Shown piece after piece: positions 11,437-23,155 of a DNA stretch of 64,000 bases (position 1 is its first letter; each line of letters begins with the position of its first letter). The translations under genes and the position numbers were made by a program. Source of the stretch: Arachis hypogaea (Eukaryota > Streptophyta > Magnoliopsida > Fabales > Fabaceae); assembly GCF_003086295.3 (NCBI RefSeq), contig NC_092039.1:95252561-95316560 (forward strand). The letters run 5' to 3'. The notes below the pieces were generated by a model that was not told where the DNA came from, ran no database searches, and saw nothing but the letters and a program-made list of their open reading frames with translations.

Positions 11437-11695
11437 AGATGCCAGGGCATTTTGGCCAGTTTCACTAGCCTTTTCTTTACTCTTTTTAGATAGTTTCATG
11501 CATTTTCTTAGGTAATAAGCAAGTTTTGGATGAATATACACTTACATCTTGATTCAAGCAAACATTGTGAACTTTACATAATTTCATGAGAATAATGTAT
11601 GAATTGAAGGCCAATTTATATAATGCAAGATCTCATGACTTGGAACAAAGTTTTGATGCACCTTGTTTGTTTGATTTTAGGATAAATGTGGCATG

Positions 11696-12106
11696 GAAGA
11701 ACCACGTTAGTAGCCACGTTAGTATCACTAACGTGACCACTAACATGGAAAGGGAACAAGCTTGCAACGTTAGTGGTGAAGTTATCACCACTAACGTGGC
11801 CTTTGCAATTAACGTGAGCACTAACGTGGAATAGGAGGAGTTTTGTAGTGTTAGTGACAAAGTTAGTGTCACTAATGCCTTCGAGTCATGGGCATGCCTA
11901 CGTTAATGGTCACGTTAGTTACACTAATGTGGACCATTAACGTAGGAGAAAGGGACAAGGAGCAGCGTTATTGGCAAAGTTAACGCCAATAACGCTAGCA
12001 AATGATGGAAAGGCTACGTTAGTGGTCACATTAGTGCCACTAACGTTGGAGTTAAGGTGGCTCAAGTAGGTTGGGACGTTAGTGACAAAGTTAGTGTCAC
12101 TAACAT
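11696..12106 (+). repeat. Array of about seven 27-48-nt hairpins (CACTAACGT family) in LTR F
   Basis: Inverted repeats of ACGTTAGTGGY/RCCACTAACGT. Clear 31-nt units lie at 11767-11797, 11965-11995, 12016-12046 and 12076-12106, each with 9-11-bp arms and a 9-11-nt centre. A longer one lies at 11898-11945. Arms vary between units yet stay complementary (GCGTTATTGGC with GCCAATAACGC). Confidence 0.85.
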
Positions 12107-13133
12107 CTTCGAACCAGAATTAACACTACTAATGTCCTGACTAACTGCATACCATGCCTGACTCACCCTCTTTCTGCAAGCAAAGCTGAGCCCACTGAGG
12201 ACTTTAACTGCTTCAACTAAAGATCAAAGGCCCATATCCAAGACTTGGAGAGCTAACTAGAAGATTAGAAGAGTAGTATATATAGGAGTAGTTTTGAGCT
12301 AGAAAGGAGCTTGGCATTATAAGGAGCTACACTCTGTATATTTACTTTTTCTGCAATTTCTAATTACTTTACAATGCACTTTTCTCTTACGCATTCCATT
12401 CCCAGAGCTATGAACAACTAAACCCCTTTCATTGGGTTAGGGAGCTCTGTTGTAATTTGATGGGTCAATTATAGTTTTCATTCTTCTTCCTCTTTCTTTT
12501 CTCTTGATTTTGCTAGAAAGCTTTCGGTCTTCAACCAATTGGTTGGTTATCTTGGAAAAAAAACTCTCCATAATTGGATCTTCTTTGAGCCTTGAAAGAG
12601 GAATGAGGAGATCATGCTAAAATTACTTTCTCACATTGGATTAGGTTGGGGGTTGGATGGATATCGTGACATGTAATCCTACCAATACTTTGATCTATGA
12701 AGGTGTGTGGTATAATCAGTGACCAAACTTCATCTCTTCTCATGAGCAATTAAATTAAGGAATTGGAAAATTGTTCAAGCTTAGAGAGATTGGGTTGCTA
12801 AGGAATTGGGATCCAATCACCTAATATTGCCAAGGAGATCAATGAATGGATTGATTGAGAAAGAGATGAAGATGAACTTGATCCGGAGAATGCAACATCT
12901 CCTAAGTCCAATGAATTCTCCATCTCTGATCATACCCATTCTCTTTACTTTCTGTTATTTACTTTCATGCTCATCTCCCCAATTCCCCTTTTAAGATTCT
13001 GTAAATTTATATTTCATGTCATGTATCTTTCCCGCATTTAAGTTTCTGCAATTCTCACTCAATTTGGCTTAGCTTGTCTAGAACACTCCTCTAATTAAAA
13101 TTGCTCGACCAATCAATCCCTGTGGGATTTGAC

Positions 13134-14614
13134 TGATGAGTGGATTTTTGATGGTATAGAATTTCACTATTGAAGTCTTATTGCAAGTATAGTTTCTAAA
13201 CAAACAATAATCCTTTCATACAAAAATTTGGTTGTCACTAGTACAAACCCCTATTTAGATAACCGAAGTATTGAACCTCGGGTCGTTCTCCCTAGGAATT
13301 GCAATAAAGTCTCTTGTTATTGGTTATGAGATATTTTGGAGTTTTTGAGATTTTAGACAAGAAATATAAATGCCAAAGAGAATAAACTAACAACTAACAA
13401 AACTCTTGGCAAGATATGAGAACTAGAAGTCCTATCCTAGTTATCCTCCTCAATTGTGACCACAAATTGTTTATTGCTACCACTTAGTTAACCTCTAACC
13501 ATGGAAGAAAGTCAAGTGGATGAATTAACTTGATTCCACAAGTCCTAGCCAACTCCCAAGGGAAAGACTAGCTTTAGTGGTATCCAAATCAATTAGCAAC
13601 TTCTAATTATCAATCAAAAAAGAAATTAGATAACTCAAGCGTTACTAATTACTCTACCTAGGCCAAGAGGAATAAAATCTATACTAAAATCCAACCAAGC
13701 ATTTCATCAAACACTTGGAAGGCAATAAAAGGAAAGCATAGTAAAATTGCAAGGAAAGTAAATCTACACTACTCAATTGCAAGGAATTAAACAACAACAA
13801 ATCAAAGAAAACAATAAAGGAATATGAAAACATAAATTGCATTAAAGAGAAATAGAAGAACAAAAGTGCAACAACATAAAAGTAGAGAATTACAAGAATT
13901 AAATGTTAAACTAGAGAGAAGAGATGTAGAAGAGGAAGAATTACAAAGAGAAAGGTAAATCAAAGCATGAAATTAAACTAGATCTAAGAGTTTCTAATCT
14001 AGATCTAAAACCTAATCCTAATCCTAGAGAGAAGTGAGAGCTTCTCTCTCTAAAACTAGCTAATCCTAATCATAATGAGTGTGTGTAAAAAATGATGGAA
14101 TCCCTCTTTTTTCTCTTCAATCCTTGGCTTTAAATAGCATTTTGGCGCCAAAGTTGGTTGGGATTGGGCCCCATAACCCTTCTGAATTCGCTGGCCATAT
14201 TTTCATCAAAAAATCATATACCAGCACCGACGCGTACGTGCACAGCACGTGTACGCGTCCATGGGGTAATTCGCAAGGTGCGCGTAAGCGCCTGGTGCGC
14301 GCGCGCGTCCTTGGCCGAGATCAATTCTTTGGCTTTTCATGATCTTCTCTACTTTGTATGCTTTCTTCTCACTCCTTTGATCTATTCCTATCCTTTTCAA
14401 CCTGAAATCACTTAACAAATAAATCAAGGCATCTAGTGGAATCAAAGGTGAATTAAAATTAACTAATTTATGGTCTAGAAATCATGTTTTCACACTTAAG
14501 CACAAATTGGGAGACAATCATGAAACCATGCTATTTCATTGAATAAATATGGGTAAAAGGTCATAAAATCCCTTAAATGAAGCATAAGATAAACCCTACA
14601 AATGGGGTTTATCA
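13134..14614 (-). repeat. 3' LTR of element A
   Basis: TG...CA bounded, 1481 bp, same family as 1749-3238 and 33117-34782. Contains CT microsatellite (14034-14060) and an ACGCGTACGTGC / GTACGCGTCC cluster (14228-14310). Confidence 0.85.
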
Positions 14615-14651
14615 ACCTCTCCACACTTAAACCAAGCATGTTCTCATGCTT
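14615..14651 (-). promoter_or_regulatory. Hairpin plus polypurine tract at the 3' LTR of element A
   Basis: On the minus strand a perfect 7-bp hairpin AAGCATG-AGAA-CATGCTT (14634-14651) is followed by GG and TTTAAGTGTGGAGAGG, which abuts the LTR start TTGATAAACC. The purine-rich AAGTGTGGAGAGG is the plausible plus-strand primer site. The same hairpin-then-box layout is present internally at 16133-16170. Confidence 0.65.
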
Positions 14652-17094
14652 AAACCAAGAATGAAGTAAGGGTATGGCATTTATTCAATGGAAACTAACT
14701 AAATGCAATCTACCTATATGCAACTATCTACATGAATGCAATTGCTTGGTCGAAATAAATCAATTCCTCAAGAATACATATATAAGCACAAGGGCCAAAG
14801 GTATTAACAACCATGCCAAACCACAATTGAATTGAGCTATTAAATATTTTTACAAACTTGCATGAAAGGAGATGATCATAGGTGGAAACATGTAATTGAG
14901 CATCAAACCCTCACCAGATGTATTTGCACTCTATTCGCTCAAGTGTTTAGGGTTGATTCTCTCAATTCTCTCCTAATCTCGCTTTCTAAGATTTCTTTTT
15001 CTTCTAAAAATCAACATATATTTCATGCATGCATACAAGTATCATGAGTTCTTTTCTTTAGGTTGTAATCGGGTTAGGGTCAAGGTAGGATGCATATTTG
15101 GTTAAATGAGCTTGAAATTTGAATCCTTGATAAGCTTAGACTTCCCACCTAACCTATGACATCCTATACGATTAAGTTCTAACCTAGCTACCAATCTTTC
15201 ACTTTTTCTTCTCATACTCATGCATTTTCTTTTCATTTCACAACACTTATGCATCAATTTTATTGAGCTACACTTTACTTTGGGGCATTTTGTCCCCTTT
15301 TTATTTCTTTCTTTTTCTATTTTTTCTTTTCTTTTCCATACTATTTTTCTTTTTCTTTCCTTTTTTTCTTTTGTTTTTCTCATTCATCATTTTTTTTCTT
15401 TTTATATACAAGAACATCAATGCATAAGGTTTTACAATTGATCAATACATGAGTATGTAACCAATTTCTAATATTTTCAATAACAATACAAAACTACCCT
15501 TTTATTCACCCAATGTCCCAAGATTTTCCACACTTGAATGTTACACACACACTAACCTAAGCTAATCAAAGATCCAAATAAGGACTTTTATTGTTTTTCA
15601 CTTTAAGGCTTGTAATGTGCTAAATTAAGAACAAAGTAGGTTAAGCGTATGCTCAAATTGGCTAACAATGGAAGATATAAGGTAAGGCTATTTGGGTAAG
15701 TGAGCTAAGTGAAATAATGGCCTCAATCATATAAATGCATGAATACATAAAATAATAGATATAAAGAATCAAACAGATCAAAAATTACAATCATAGAAAG
15801 AGAATAATGCACACAAGAAGGAAAATAAGTGGTTATAAGATGTAACCACATCATTAGGCTCAAAACTCACTAGGTTGTGTGTTCTTAGCTTAAAAACATG
15901 ATCCACAAAATATATATAATTCAAACAAGTTCTATGAAAGGTTTTCACTCAATTCAATTGAGGTGCCTTATAGATAGAAATCTTGAAAATTTTCATTATT
16001 TTGACTAAATTTATTTTGTATATGTATGCAAAAATAGGAAAAAATGCAAATAAAAATCCTAAAAACCTAAAATAAAATGCAAAAGTGTTGAGATTAGAAA
16101 CTTGTCACCCAAAATTGATGATTGGTCGGACGACCTCCCCACACTTAAAAGTTTGCACCGTCCTCGGTGCATGCTAAGACGAGCAAGGGGGTACGGCGAC
16201 TCTCTGAGTTGCTACCTTCAACTGGTAGATCAACTGGTACTGCGTGTTCTTTCTTCCGCTTCCTTTGTTGCCATGGTGCATCAATCATGAAAAATAAAAA
16301 TATAACACCATAAGATGAGAAGATATAAAAGCAAGGAAGCATACATTGTTGGAATGAGGTAAATCACTAGAATGAGGTGAGTGAAAAAGTTGTGAGATTC
16401 ATAAAAGTAAGTGTGCATTCTAAGTTGCGCGCGGTTTAGAGTACACACACTAACATAGAAAGCTCGGTCACAATTGCACAAAAAGGAACATGCACCTCAC
16501 TCATCCTAATGTGCTTGAAGTACTTTAAACTTGTAGTTTAAGACAACCAAACAAGCGATAAAGAAGCATGAAAACATTCAAGCAGTATATGTGGATGCAA
16601 ATGATCAAGAAGCCCAATGCATTAAGGTAAATGCACAACATCCACTATCAATAAATTGCCTAATCAAAGAAAAGGGTTCGAATCACATAGTGGCCAAATC
16701 ATGTAATTCATAAAGAGTCACAAGCTCGAAGGCAATTTTCATCACTTGGTATTCTTAAAAGGTAAGCATGAAAAACTCAAAACCAAGTAGCAAAATATAA
16801 CCTCAACAATAGAATCCAACAAAGATTATAAACATAATGATGTTAAGATAACATTCCTTTTTAATACTCAGCAACAATTAATGGTAAACAAGAATAACAA
16901 TCCAACACTTACAATGAAAAAGAAAAAATAAAACGAAAACTAACTAAAACTAACTAACTAATTAGTTAACTAAAATAAATGGCTATCAATGGTGTTTGGG
17001 AGTGTTGGATGAGGGGTAGAAGAAGGGAAGAAGAAAGGAGGAGGAAAGAAATGGAAAGAGGAGAAGAAAAGAAATGTAGTGAAGGAAAGACATT
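14652..17094 (-). other. Element A internal domain, no recognised gene
   Basis: AT-rich. A pyrimidine-rich block at 15290-15400 gives long but compositionally trivial frames. Contains the internal hairpin/polypurine module described separately. No gag, protease or RT motif on either strand. Confidence 0.5.
16133..16170 (-). promoter_or_regulatory. Internal hairpin plus polypurine-tract-like box of element A
   Basis: On the minus strand the perfect 6-bp hairpin GCACCG-AGGA-CGGTGC (16155-16170) is followed by AAAC and TTTTAAGTGTGGGGAGG, ending at 16133. Arms differ entirely from the copy at 14634-14651 but pairing, four-base purine loop and downstream box are kept. Confidence 0.6.
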
Positions 17095-17340
17095 CGCGCA
17101 TACGCGCGTGCACGTGCTCGCATGGATGGTAGTGGAATGGGCGCGACGCGTACGCGCAAGCAACGCGTACGTGTGCCTGGTAAACCGGAGATGGGGCACG
17201 CACGCGTCCATCGCGCTTACGCGCGGGTTGATGTTTCTTCCTCAGGCACAAAGTTCGCAAAGTGCAGGCGTAACTCTCAGGTCATTGGCAGGGAATGGAA
17301 CTTCTACATCTACGCGGACGCATCATGTGTGCGTACGCGT
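17095..17340. repeat. CpG-rich palindromic cluster in the internal domain of element A
   Basis: Blocks such as CGCGACGCGTACGCGCAAG, CAACGCGTACGTG and TGCGTACGCGTGG, the same motif type as in this family's LTRs but located internally, about 2.5 kb from the LTR. Confidence 0.75.
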
Positions 17341-17562
17341 GGATGGTGCTCTATTTTTCAAAAATTTTTCTATGTTTTTGCACCAATCCAAGCATTCCAA
17401 ACGTCCAAACAGCTACCAAAACACCATAAAACCTTATTTAACATACTAAACTACCAAATAAACTCAACAAACTAAACTAAACATGAAATTAACCTAAAAG
17501 ATGATGACAATTTGGTATACTTGTCAAGGAAAATTTGTTGAGAGACAAGTTTTCTTGCATCA

Positions 17563-18278
17563 TTGCTTGAGGATAAGCAACCACTCTAAGTTCGATGTTG
17601 GAGGCTATGCTCTACAAAGCCTAGATTTAATCTTCTTCATTTCACCTTTATAAAACTAAGAAGCAACATGAAAGAAAAAAAACAAAAATCAAGGCCCAAG
17701 ACTCTGAGCACCAATGACTAAGAAGGTTCAAAAGAACCAAAGCTCAAAGAGTTATTTTCCTTGTTAAGTGCTTGTGGTGTGACTGTGTCAAGAAAATCTT
17801 GAGACGGAACATTTAAAATCAAAGCCAAGGGCAAATAAAAGGGAAACCAAATGTTCTGAGCACCACTGACTGGAAAGAATCAAAAGAAGCACAGACTCAA
17901 AGAGTTTTCCAATTAAGTGCTTGTGGTGTTTCTTTGTCGAGCAAAACTTGAGACAAAACATTTATAGTCATGGCTAGGTTCAAGGTGCAAAGAACCCAAG
18001 AAAAGAAAAGGAAAAGTTGTCTTCAAGGTGAAATATATAAAGAGACATCTATAATATCATCCGAATGAAGTTCCTAAGTTCTAAGACTTTCAATTGTAAG
18101 CCTAGTAAGCACTGAAATCTATACATGCTCACACAATTTGGAGTTCAATCCACTATCACTTGATCACTTCACTCACTAAAATGTCAAATAATTCTTCAAC
18201 CTACTCTAATTTAGAGGACTCTTTTGTGCATAGCAATTTTCTTACTTGGGGATAAACAAGATCTTGAGTTTGGTATTG
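17563..18278 (+). other. 3' internal region of element B, with hairpin, tandem repeat and 3' LTR boundary box
   Basis: Starts with TTGCTTG-AGGA-TAAGCAA (17563-17580), a stem into which F inserted, followed by CTAAGTTCGATGTTGG. A roughly 150-bp unit then occurs twice (about 17700-17830 and 17850-17975), sharing CTGAGCACCA-TGACT, CTCAAAGAGTT and TTAAGTGCTTGTGGTGT. The end CTTACTTG-GGGA-TAAACAAG (18241-18260) is a decayed hairpin before TTGAGTTTGGTATTG, which abuts the 3' LTR. Confidence 0.65.
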
Positions 18279-20355
18279 TGATGCATGAGCATCTTTAGTT
18301 ATTTTCTTTAAGATTTCCTTGAATAAAGTTAGTGATTTCCTTATTATAATTGAGATTTTTGTGCTTTAATCAATGTTTCTTGGAGTTTGTTTTGAGTTTT
18401 GGTATGTGTAGGAAATTGTTAAAATCAAGCACAATCAATAAGCAAGAGGAACATTGGGACCAAGAAAGGGAGAGGCAACCCAAGAAGCCCTTGGGAGAGC
18501 CAAGAAAGATTGCATGCAAAAGGAAATAACCTCCCAGGGAAGAAAGAGTTAGAAACTAACCAGGGAAGTTCACAAAGAAATTGCAACCCTGACATCTTCG
18601 TACTCTAGCAAGAATAACTTGAGTTACAGAGATCCATATGAAGTGATTTTGTACCATTAGAAAGCTAACTTCCAGAGTTTTCTAACAATATTTAATAGTC
18701 TAAGTAAATGTTGAGTTTGCACGATGAATGACTGTCTCCTTTCAGCATCTAAAAACAACCACACGTCCAACGTGGGATGTCTTGTGTGTAACATATGGAA
18801 CCAGATCCCGCTGACCTCTTCACACCCCTAATAAGCATAACTTGAGCTATAGAAGTCCAAATGATGCGGTTCTAGTGGCATTAGAAAGCTAACATCTAAA
18901 GCTTTCCAATGATATATAGTCTATAGTGGACATGCGTCTAAGACAGCCACACTTAAGCCATAAAATACACTATATGGCTACCATAAATATACGTGCAACA
19001 TGGAGGATGGTGCATACAATGTGAAGATCAAATAGAAGCCAATTGGTGCCAAGAGCCATGCGTAAGCATCCTCATACATATGCACAAGTGCAAAATTTGC
19101 CCAATCATGCGTACACATCTCCCATGCATACGCATGACTTCATTTCAAGGCCAGCCGTGGGACATGGGAGTGCAGCTGTCCAACATGGAAAGAGAGACAG
19201 AGAGCATTTGATGCACAAGGAAGTGTGGCCATGCAACATGAAGCATGAGACAGAGGCTAACTTTCCCAAGACTATGCCACACGTTGCACGCATAAGGGGC
19301 ACGTTCCATGCTCCAAATGGGCCACCGTCCAGGACCTTCAATGCTTTACTACTCCTTCCTAATCCTTCACTAATCTCTCCAACTTTAAGTATTTTGTTGG
19401 CCCAAGATTAAAGTTTCAAGTCCATGATTTCAACTAAGCAAGGCACCAAGTTTTGAATTTCAATTATAAGAAAGTTCATTAGCTAATTAAGAGTCATTAA
19501 GACTTAATTAATTAGATTGGATTTGATTTAATTTTTTTAAAAATTCGTTAGCATAAATAGGAGAGGAGCTTCACACGTGGGGGGGGGGGGGGCTTCCACC
19601 CTCTTCTTCTTCGGCAGTTTTTATAATTCATAATTCTCGGTTAAGGTTAGGAGCTCTGGTGATTCCTATGAACTAATGTTATAGCTTTTCTACTTTGAGT
19701 AATACATTGATGTTTTCTTAAGAAAGAGTTTTTGTTCTTCATCTAAAAGATTTGAATGTGTTGGAAACCAATTTTAATTTGACTTGAGTTCTTTTAATAT
19801 CTTAAAAAATTTAATTATCTGAATTAAGCTTGAAAATGCCTTCTCACAATTCTTAGGTTTTTAAACTAGACTTCATAAGTGACATCGAATTAACTAGGGT
19901 AGATTCTTATGGATTGTGTGGCTTCTAAATCAGTGAATGTGCTTAAACTCTTTTCAGAAGTAATTGACTAAGGAATTAGCGATTAATTAGGTTAAAGAGA
20001 AATTGAATTTCCAATGGATTGGGGTTTGATTACTAATGATTTGCCATAGATACATCTTGCATGATCAAGGTGGAGAGTGAAAAGCATTATTCCGGACGTT
20101 CAAAATCTCTGAAACTTTAGCCCTCTTAATCATATTGTTTTCTCACTTGTTTATTATTGCATTTCTTAAATCCCCTATTTTTATGCTAAGTGTTCTTGAA
20201 ATCCTAAGTTTTTTTATTATCTAACTAGATTAATTAATTGACTATTGCTTGCTTAATCCGTTAATCTTCATAGGAAAAATAACCCACTCCCGTGGTATTA
20301 CATGATACGATTTGGTGAACTTGCCGATTGTTTCTGGTTTGTAAAATCTGCATCA
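18279..20355 (+). repeat. 3' LTR of element B
   Basis: 2077 bp, TGATGCATGAGCATC to CTGCATCA, aligning throughout with 7724-9837. A 14-nt poly-G run lies at 19579-19592, downstream of CATAAATAGG, which corresponds to the TATA box of the 5' copy. Confidence 0.9.
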
Positions 20356-20360
20356 CCTAC

Positions 20361-21419
20361 AACATCATCCTCAGAAGAAAAATGATGAATGATCTATCTG
20401 TCGTCATATTCACCAAGTTCCTAATCATGAAGTTCCACGCCGACAACGGCACCATAGGAACAATACACAGGGACCGGATAGTCATGGTAGAATGCGAAAA
20501 CACAAGCCTGACCCTCCGAAAGGGATCCCAAGTTGCGACAGAAATCTTACTCGCCGATTTAGACACATGAAAAGATGAACAACCCATACCAGAGCTCAAG
20601 GGACACATGACAAAAGCAACATATACTATAGACTATAGACGAATTCACTTTCATCAACAAGAATCTGCCTTTCAGCCTAAAAATGGAACTCATGAAATTC
20701 CTAAAGCAAAACAGAGACCTCTTCGCATTCACCCCAGTCGACATGCTGGGTATAGACCTGGAACTGATGTCTCATAGACTATCCGTGAACCCCAAAGCCA
20801 AGCCAATAGCCCAAAGAAGGAGGAAAATGTCCACAGAACGGGCAACTGAAGTCAACAAGCAGGTCAGATGCTTGCTCGAAGTAGGCTTCATCCGAGAATT
20901 ACCCTATGCGACCTGGCTAGCCAATGTTGTGCTCCTAAAAAAGGCAAACGATAAATGGCGAATGTGAGTCGATTTCATGGACTTGAACATAGCTTGTCCA
21001 AAAGACGTCTTTCCCCTCCCAAACATCGATAAATTGGTGGATGCTACGTCAGGACATTAGTACCTCAACTTCATGGATGCCTTCTTAGGATACAACCAAA
21101 TACCCATGCACAAACCAGATGAGGAGAAAATGGCTTTCGGGACTCCCGAGGGCATGTACTACTACACATTCATACCATTCGGACTGAGAAACGCCAAGGC
21201 CATATATCAAAGACTCTCACGAAGATCTTCAAAGATCTCTTGGGGACCAAGTTAGAAGTCTATATCGACAACATGCTTGCCAAAACAAGGAAAGGCGACG
21301 AGCTCATCAACGACCTCAACCTCGTACTAAGTGTTCTAAGGAAGCACTAAATGTGTCTCAACCTGACAAAGTGTGCTTTTAGTATGGAAGCTGGGAAATT
21401 CTTTGGCTTCATGATCACG
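20361..21419 (+). pseudogene. End of protease and reverse transcriptase of element C (broken)
   Basis: After the protease C-terminal part (NIILRRKMMNDLSVVIFTK) comes a linker and RT. Recognisable RT motifs are ANVVLLKKANDKWRM, a stop replacing the Cys codon, VDFMDLNIACPKD, NFMDAFLGYNQIPMH, FIPFGLRNAKA and a YIDN box at 21261-21272. The RT catalytic box is normally Y-x-D-D, so the second Asp is lost. A frameshift lies near 21215 and stops at 20966, 21058 and 21254. The frame reaches KFFGFMIT at 21419, where element D is inserted; RNase H and integrase are not found in the window. Confidence 0.85.
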
Positions 21420-23132
21420 TGATGAGCGGATAATTTATACACTTTTTGACATTATTTTTAGGTAGTTTCTAGTATGTTTTAGTCAGTTTTTAGTATATTT
21501 TTATTAGTTTTTATTCAAAATTCACATTTCTGGACTTTACTATGAGTTTGTGAGTTTTTATGTGACTTCAGGTATTTTCTGGCAGAAATTGAGGGACCTG
21601 AGCAAAAGTCTGATTCAGAAGCTGAGAAAGGATTGCAGATGCTGTTGGATTCTGACCTCCCTGCACTCGAAGTGGAATTTCTGGAGCTACAGAAGTCGAA
21701 TTTGCATGCTATCAATTGCGTTGGAAAGTAGACATCTTGGGGTTTCCAGCAATGTATAATAGTTCAAACTTTGTCTAAGATTTGATGGCCTAAACTGGCG
21801 TCCAAATGCCCATAGAGACCTTTTTCTAGCGTAAAACGCCAGAACTGGCACCAAAACTGGAGTTAAATGCCTAAAATGGCACCCAAGCTGGCGTTTAACT
21901 CCAAGGATGGCCTATGCACGTGAAAGCTTCAAAGCTCAGCCCAAACACACACCAAGTAGGCTCCGGAAGTGGATTTCTGCACTATCTACTCATTTTCTTT
22001 AAGCCTAGGTTACTAGTTTAGTATAAATAGCACTTTTTGACTATTGTATTTTATCTTTGGACCACTTTTTGATCCTTTGATCAGGTCTTCTTCCCCTGTT
22101 TTTGAATTCTTATGCCATTTGGGAGGCTGGCCATTTGACCATGCCTAGACCTTTTGTTCTTATGTATTTTTAACGGTGGAGTTTCTACACCTCATAGATT
22201 AAGGTGAGGAGCTCTGCTGTTCCTCATGAATTAATGCTAGTACTATTGTTTTCCTTTAATTCAAGCCTACTTCTTCTCCAAGATATACTCTTGTACTTAA
22301 TTCAGTTAAGTCAGACTGAAGGGGTGACCCGTGACAATCACCCACTATCTTCAGTACTCGCTTAGCCAAGATCTGCGTGCCTGACAACCACAAGTGGTCT
22401 ACATGATGTTCAACGTAGTCATTGGATGCCAGTTGGAGTATATTCTCTTGGGTCTCTGATCCATGCATTTGACTAGCATCTCCTGACAACAGAGCATTCA
22501 AATCAGTGAGATTAGAACCTTCGTGGTATAGGCTAGAAATAATTGGTAGCATTCCTGAGATCCAGAAAGTCTAAACCTTATCTGTGGTATTCCGAGTAGG
22601 ATCTGGGAGGGGATGACTGTGACGAGCTTCAAACTCGCGACTATTGGGCATAGTGACAGTGTGTAAAAGGATCAATGGATCTTATTCTGACACAAGTGAG
22701 AACCGACAAATGATTAGTCCTGCGGTGAGAACCGTAGCTGGACCATTTTCACTGAGAAGACGGATGGTAGCCATTGACAACGGTGATCCACCAACTTACA
22801 GCTTGCCATGGAAGGGAGTGCGCATGATTGGATGGAAGCAATAGGTAAGCAGAGGTTAAGAAGCAACAAAGCATCTCCAAATGCTTATCTGAAATTCCCA
22901 CCAATGAATTACATAAGTATCTCTATTTTATTATTTATCTGTTAATTATCAAAATCTCATAACTATTTGAATTCACCTGACTGAGATTTACAAGATGACC
23001 ATAGCTTGTTTCAAGCCGACAATCTCCGTGGGATCGACCCTTACTCACGTAAGGTATTACTTGGACGACCCAGTGCACTTGCTGGTTAGTTGTGCGGAGT
23101 TGTGAAAAGTGTGATCACAATTTTGTGCACCA
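21420..23132 (+). repeat. 5' LTR of element D
   Basis: Starts TGATGAGCGGATAATT, ends TTTGTGCACCA, 1713 bp. TATA box TATAAATA at 22022-22029. A block of decayed GGCGTTTAACGCC-type palindromes lies at 21825-21905. Lacks the extra ACCGGGG-containing segment found near the end of E's LTR. Confidence 0.9.
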
Positions 23133-23138
23133 AGTTTT

Positions 23139-23155
23139 TGGTGCTGTTGCTGGGG
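23139..23155 (+). other. Primer-binding site of element D, tRNA-Asp type
   Basis: TGGTGCTGTTGCTGGGG, three C-to-T changes from the intact E site, six bases after the LTR end. Confidence 0.85.

Larger units (their letters stand above)
13134..17505 (-). mobile_element. Element A: truncated minus-strand LTR element inserted in LTR F
   Basis: Contains a 3' LTR (13134-14614), a polypurine tract and about 2.9 kb of internal sequence to a junction near 17505, where LTR F resumes. The 5' LTR and primer-binding site are absent and a few tens of bases of F appear lost, so one side was deleted; the TSD (TTGAC before 13134) has no partner. No protein motif is recognisable internally. Confidence 0.7.
11437..17562 (+). 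mobile_element. Solo LTR F inside element B, TSD TTGCT, itself interrupted by element A
   Basis: TTGCT at 11432-11436 is repeated at 17563-17567. The left end reads AGATGCCAGGGCATTTT (first T of TG mutated) and the right end is TTGCATCA. Contents: a 31-nt hairpin array, a TATATATA box near 12278, and a typical LTR 3' part with GGGAGCTCTGTTG and CCCTGTGGGATTTGAC (13118-13133). The LTR then resumes after element A with GATGACAATTTGGTATACTT (from about 17505). Without A the LTR is about 1.75 kb. No internal domain or second LTR exists, so it is a solo LTR left by LTR-LTR recombination. Confidence 0.8.
7724..20355 (+). mobile_element. Element B: non-autonomous LTR retrotransposon, complete, TSD CCTAC
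   Basis: Two long LTRs (7724-9837 and 18279-20355) flank a short internal region. CCTAC is present at 7719-7723 and again at 20356-20360, a clean 5-bp TSD, and host coding sequence of element C rejoins across it. Without the inserted solo LTR F (11437-17562 plus one TSD) the internal domain is only about 2.3 kb: primer-binding site, a decayed gag-like frame, post-stop stem-loops and a 3' region. No protease, RT or integrase is recognisable, so it must have used proteins from a partner. The two LTRs differ at many positions, including indels, so the insertion is old. Confidence 0.9.

Noticed and set aside
16979..17449. 156-aa plus-strand ORF through the CpG block
   Set aside because: Created by the low-complexity AG-rich and ACGCGT sequence in element A; the element is on the minus strand and no domain is seen.
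13134..17505. Element A as a complete element
   Set aside because: Only one LTR, no primer-binding site and no matching TSD on the right.
22940..23132. tRNA-like sequence near GGGATCGACCCTTACTC
   Set aside because: It is the conserved 3' part of an Athila LTR (also in E); no cloverleaf can be formed.
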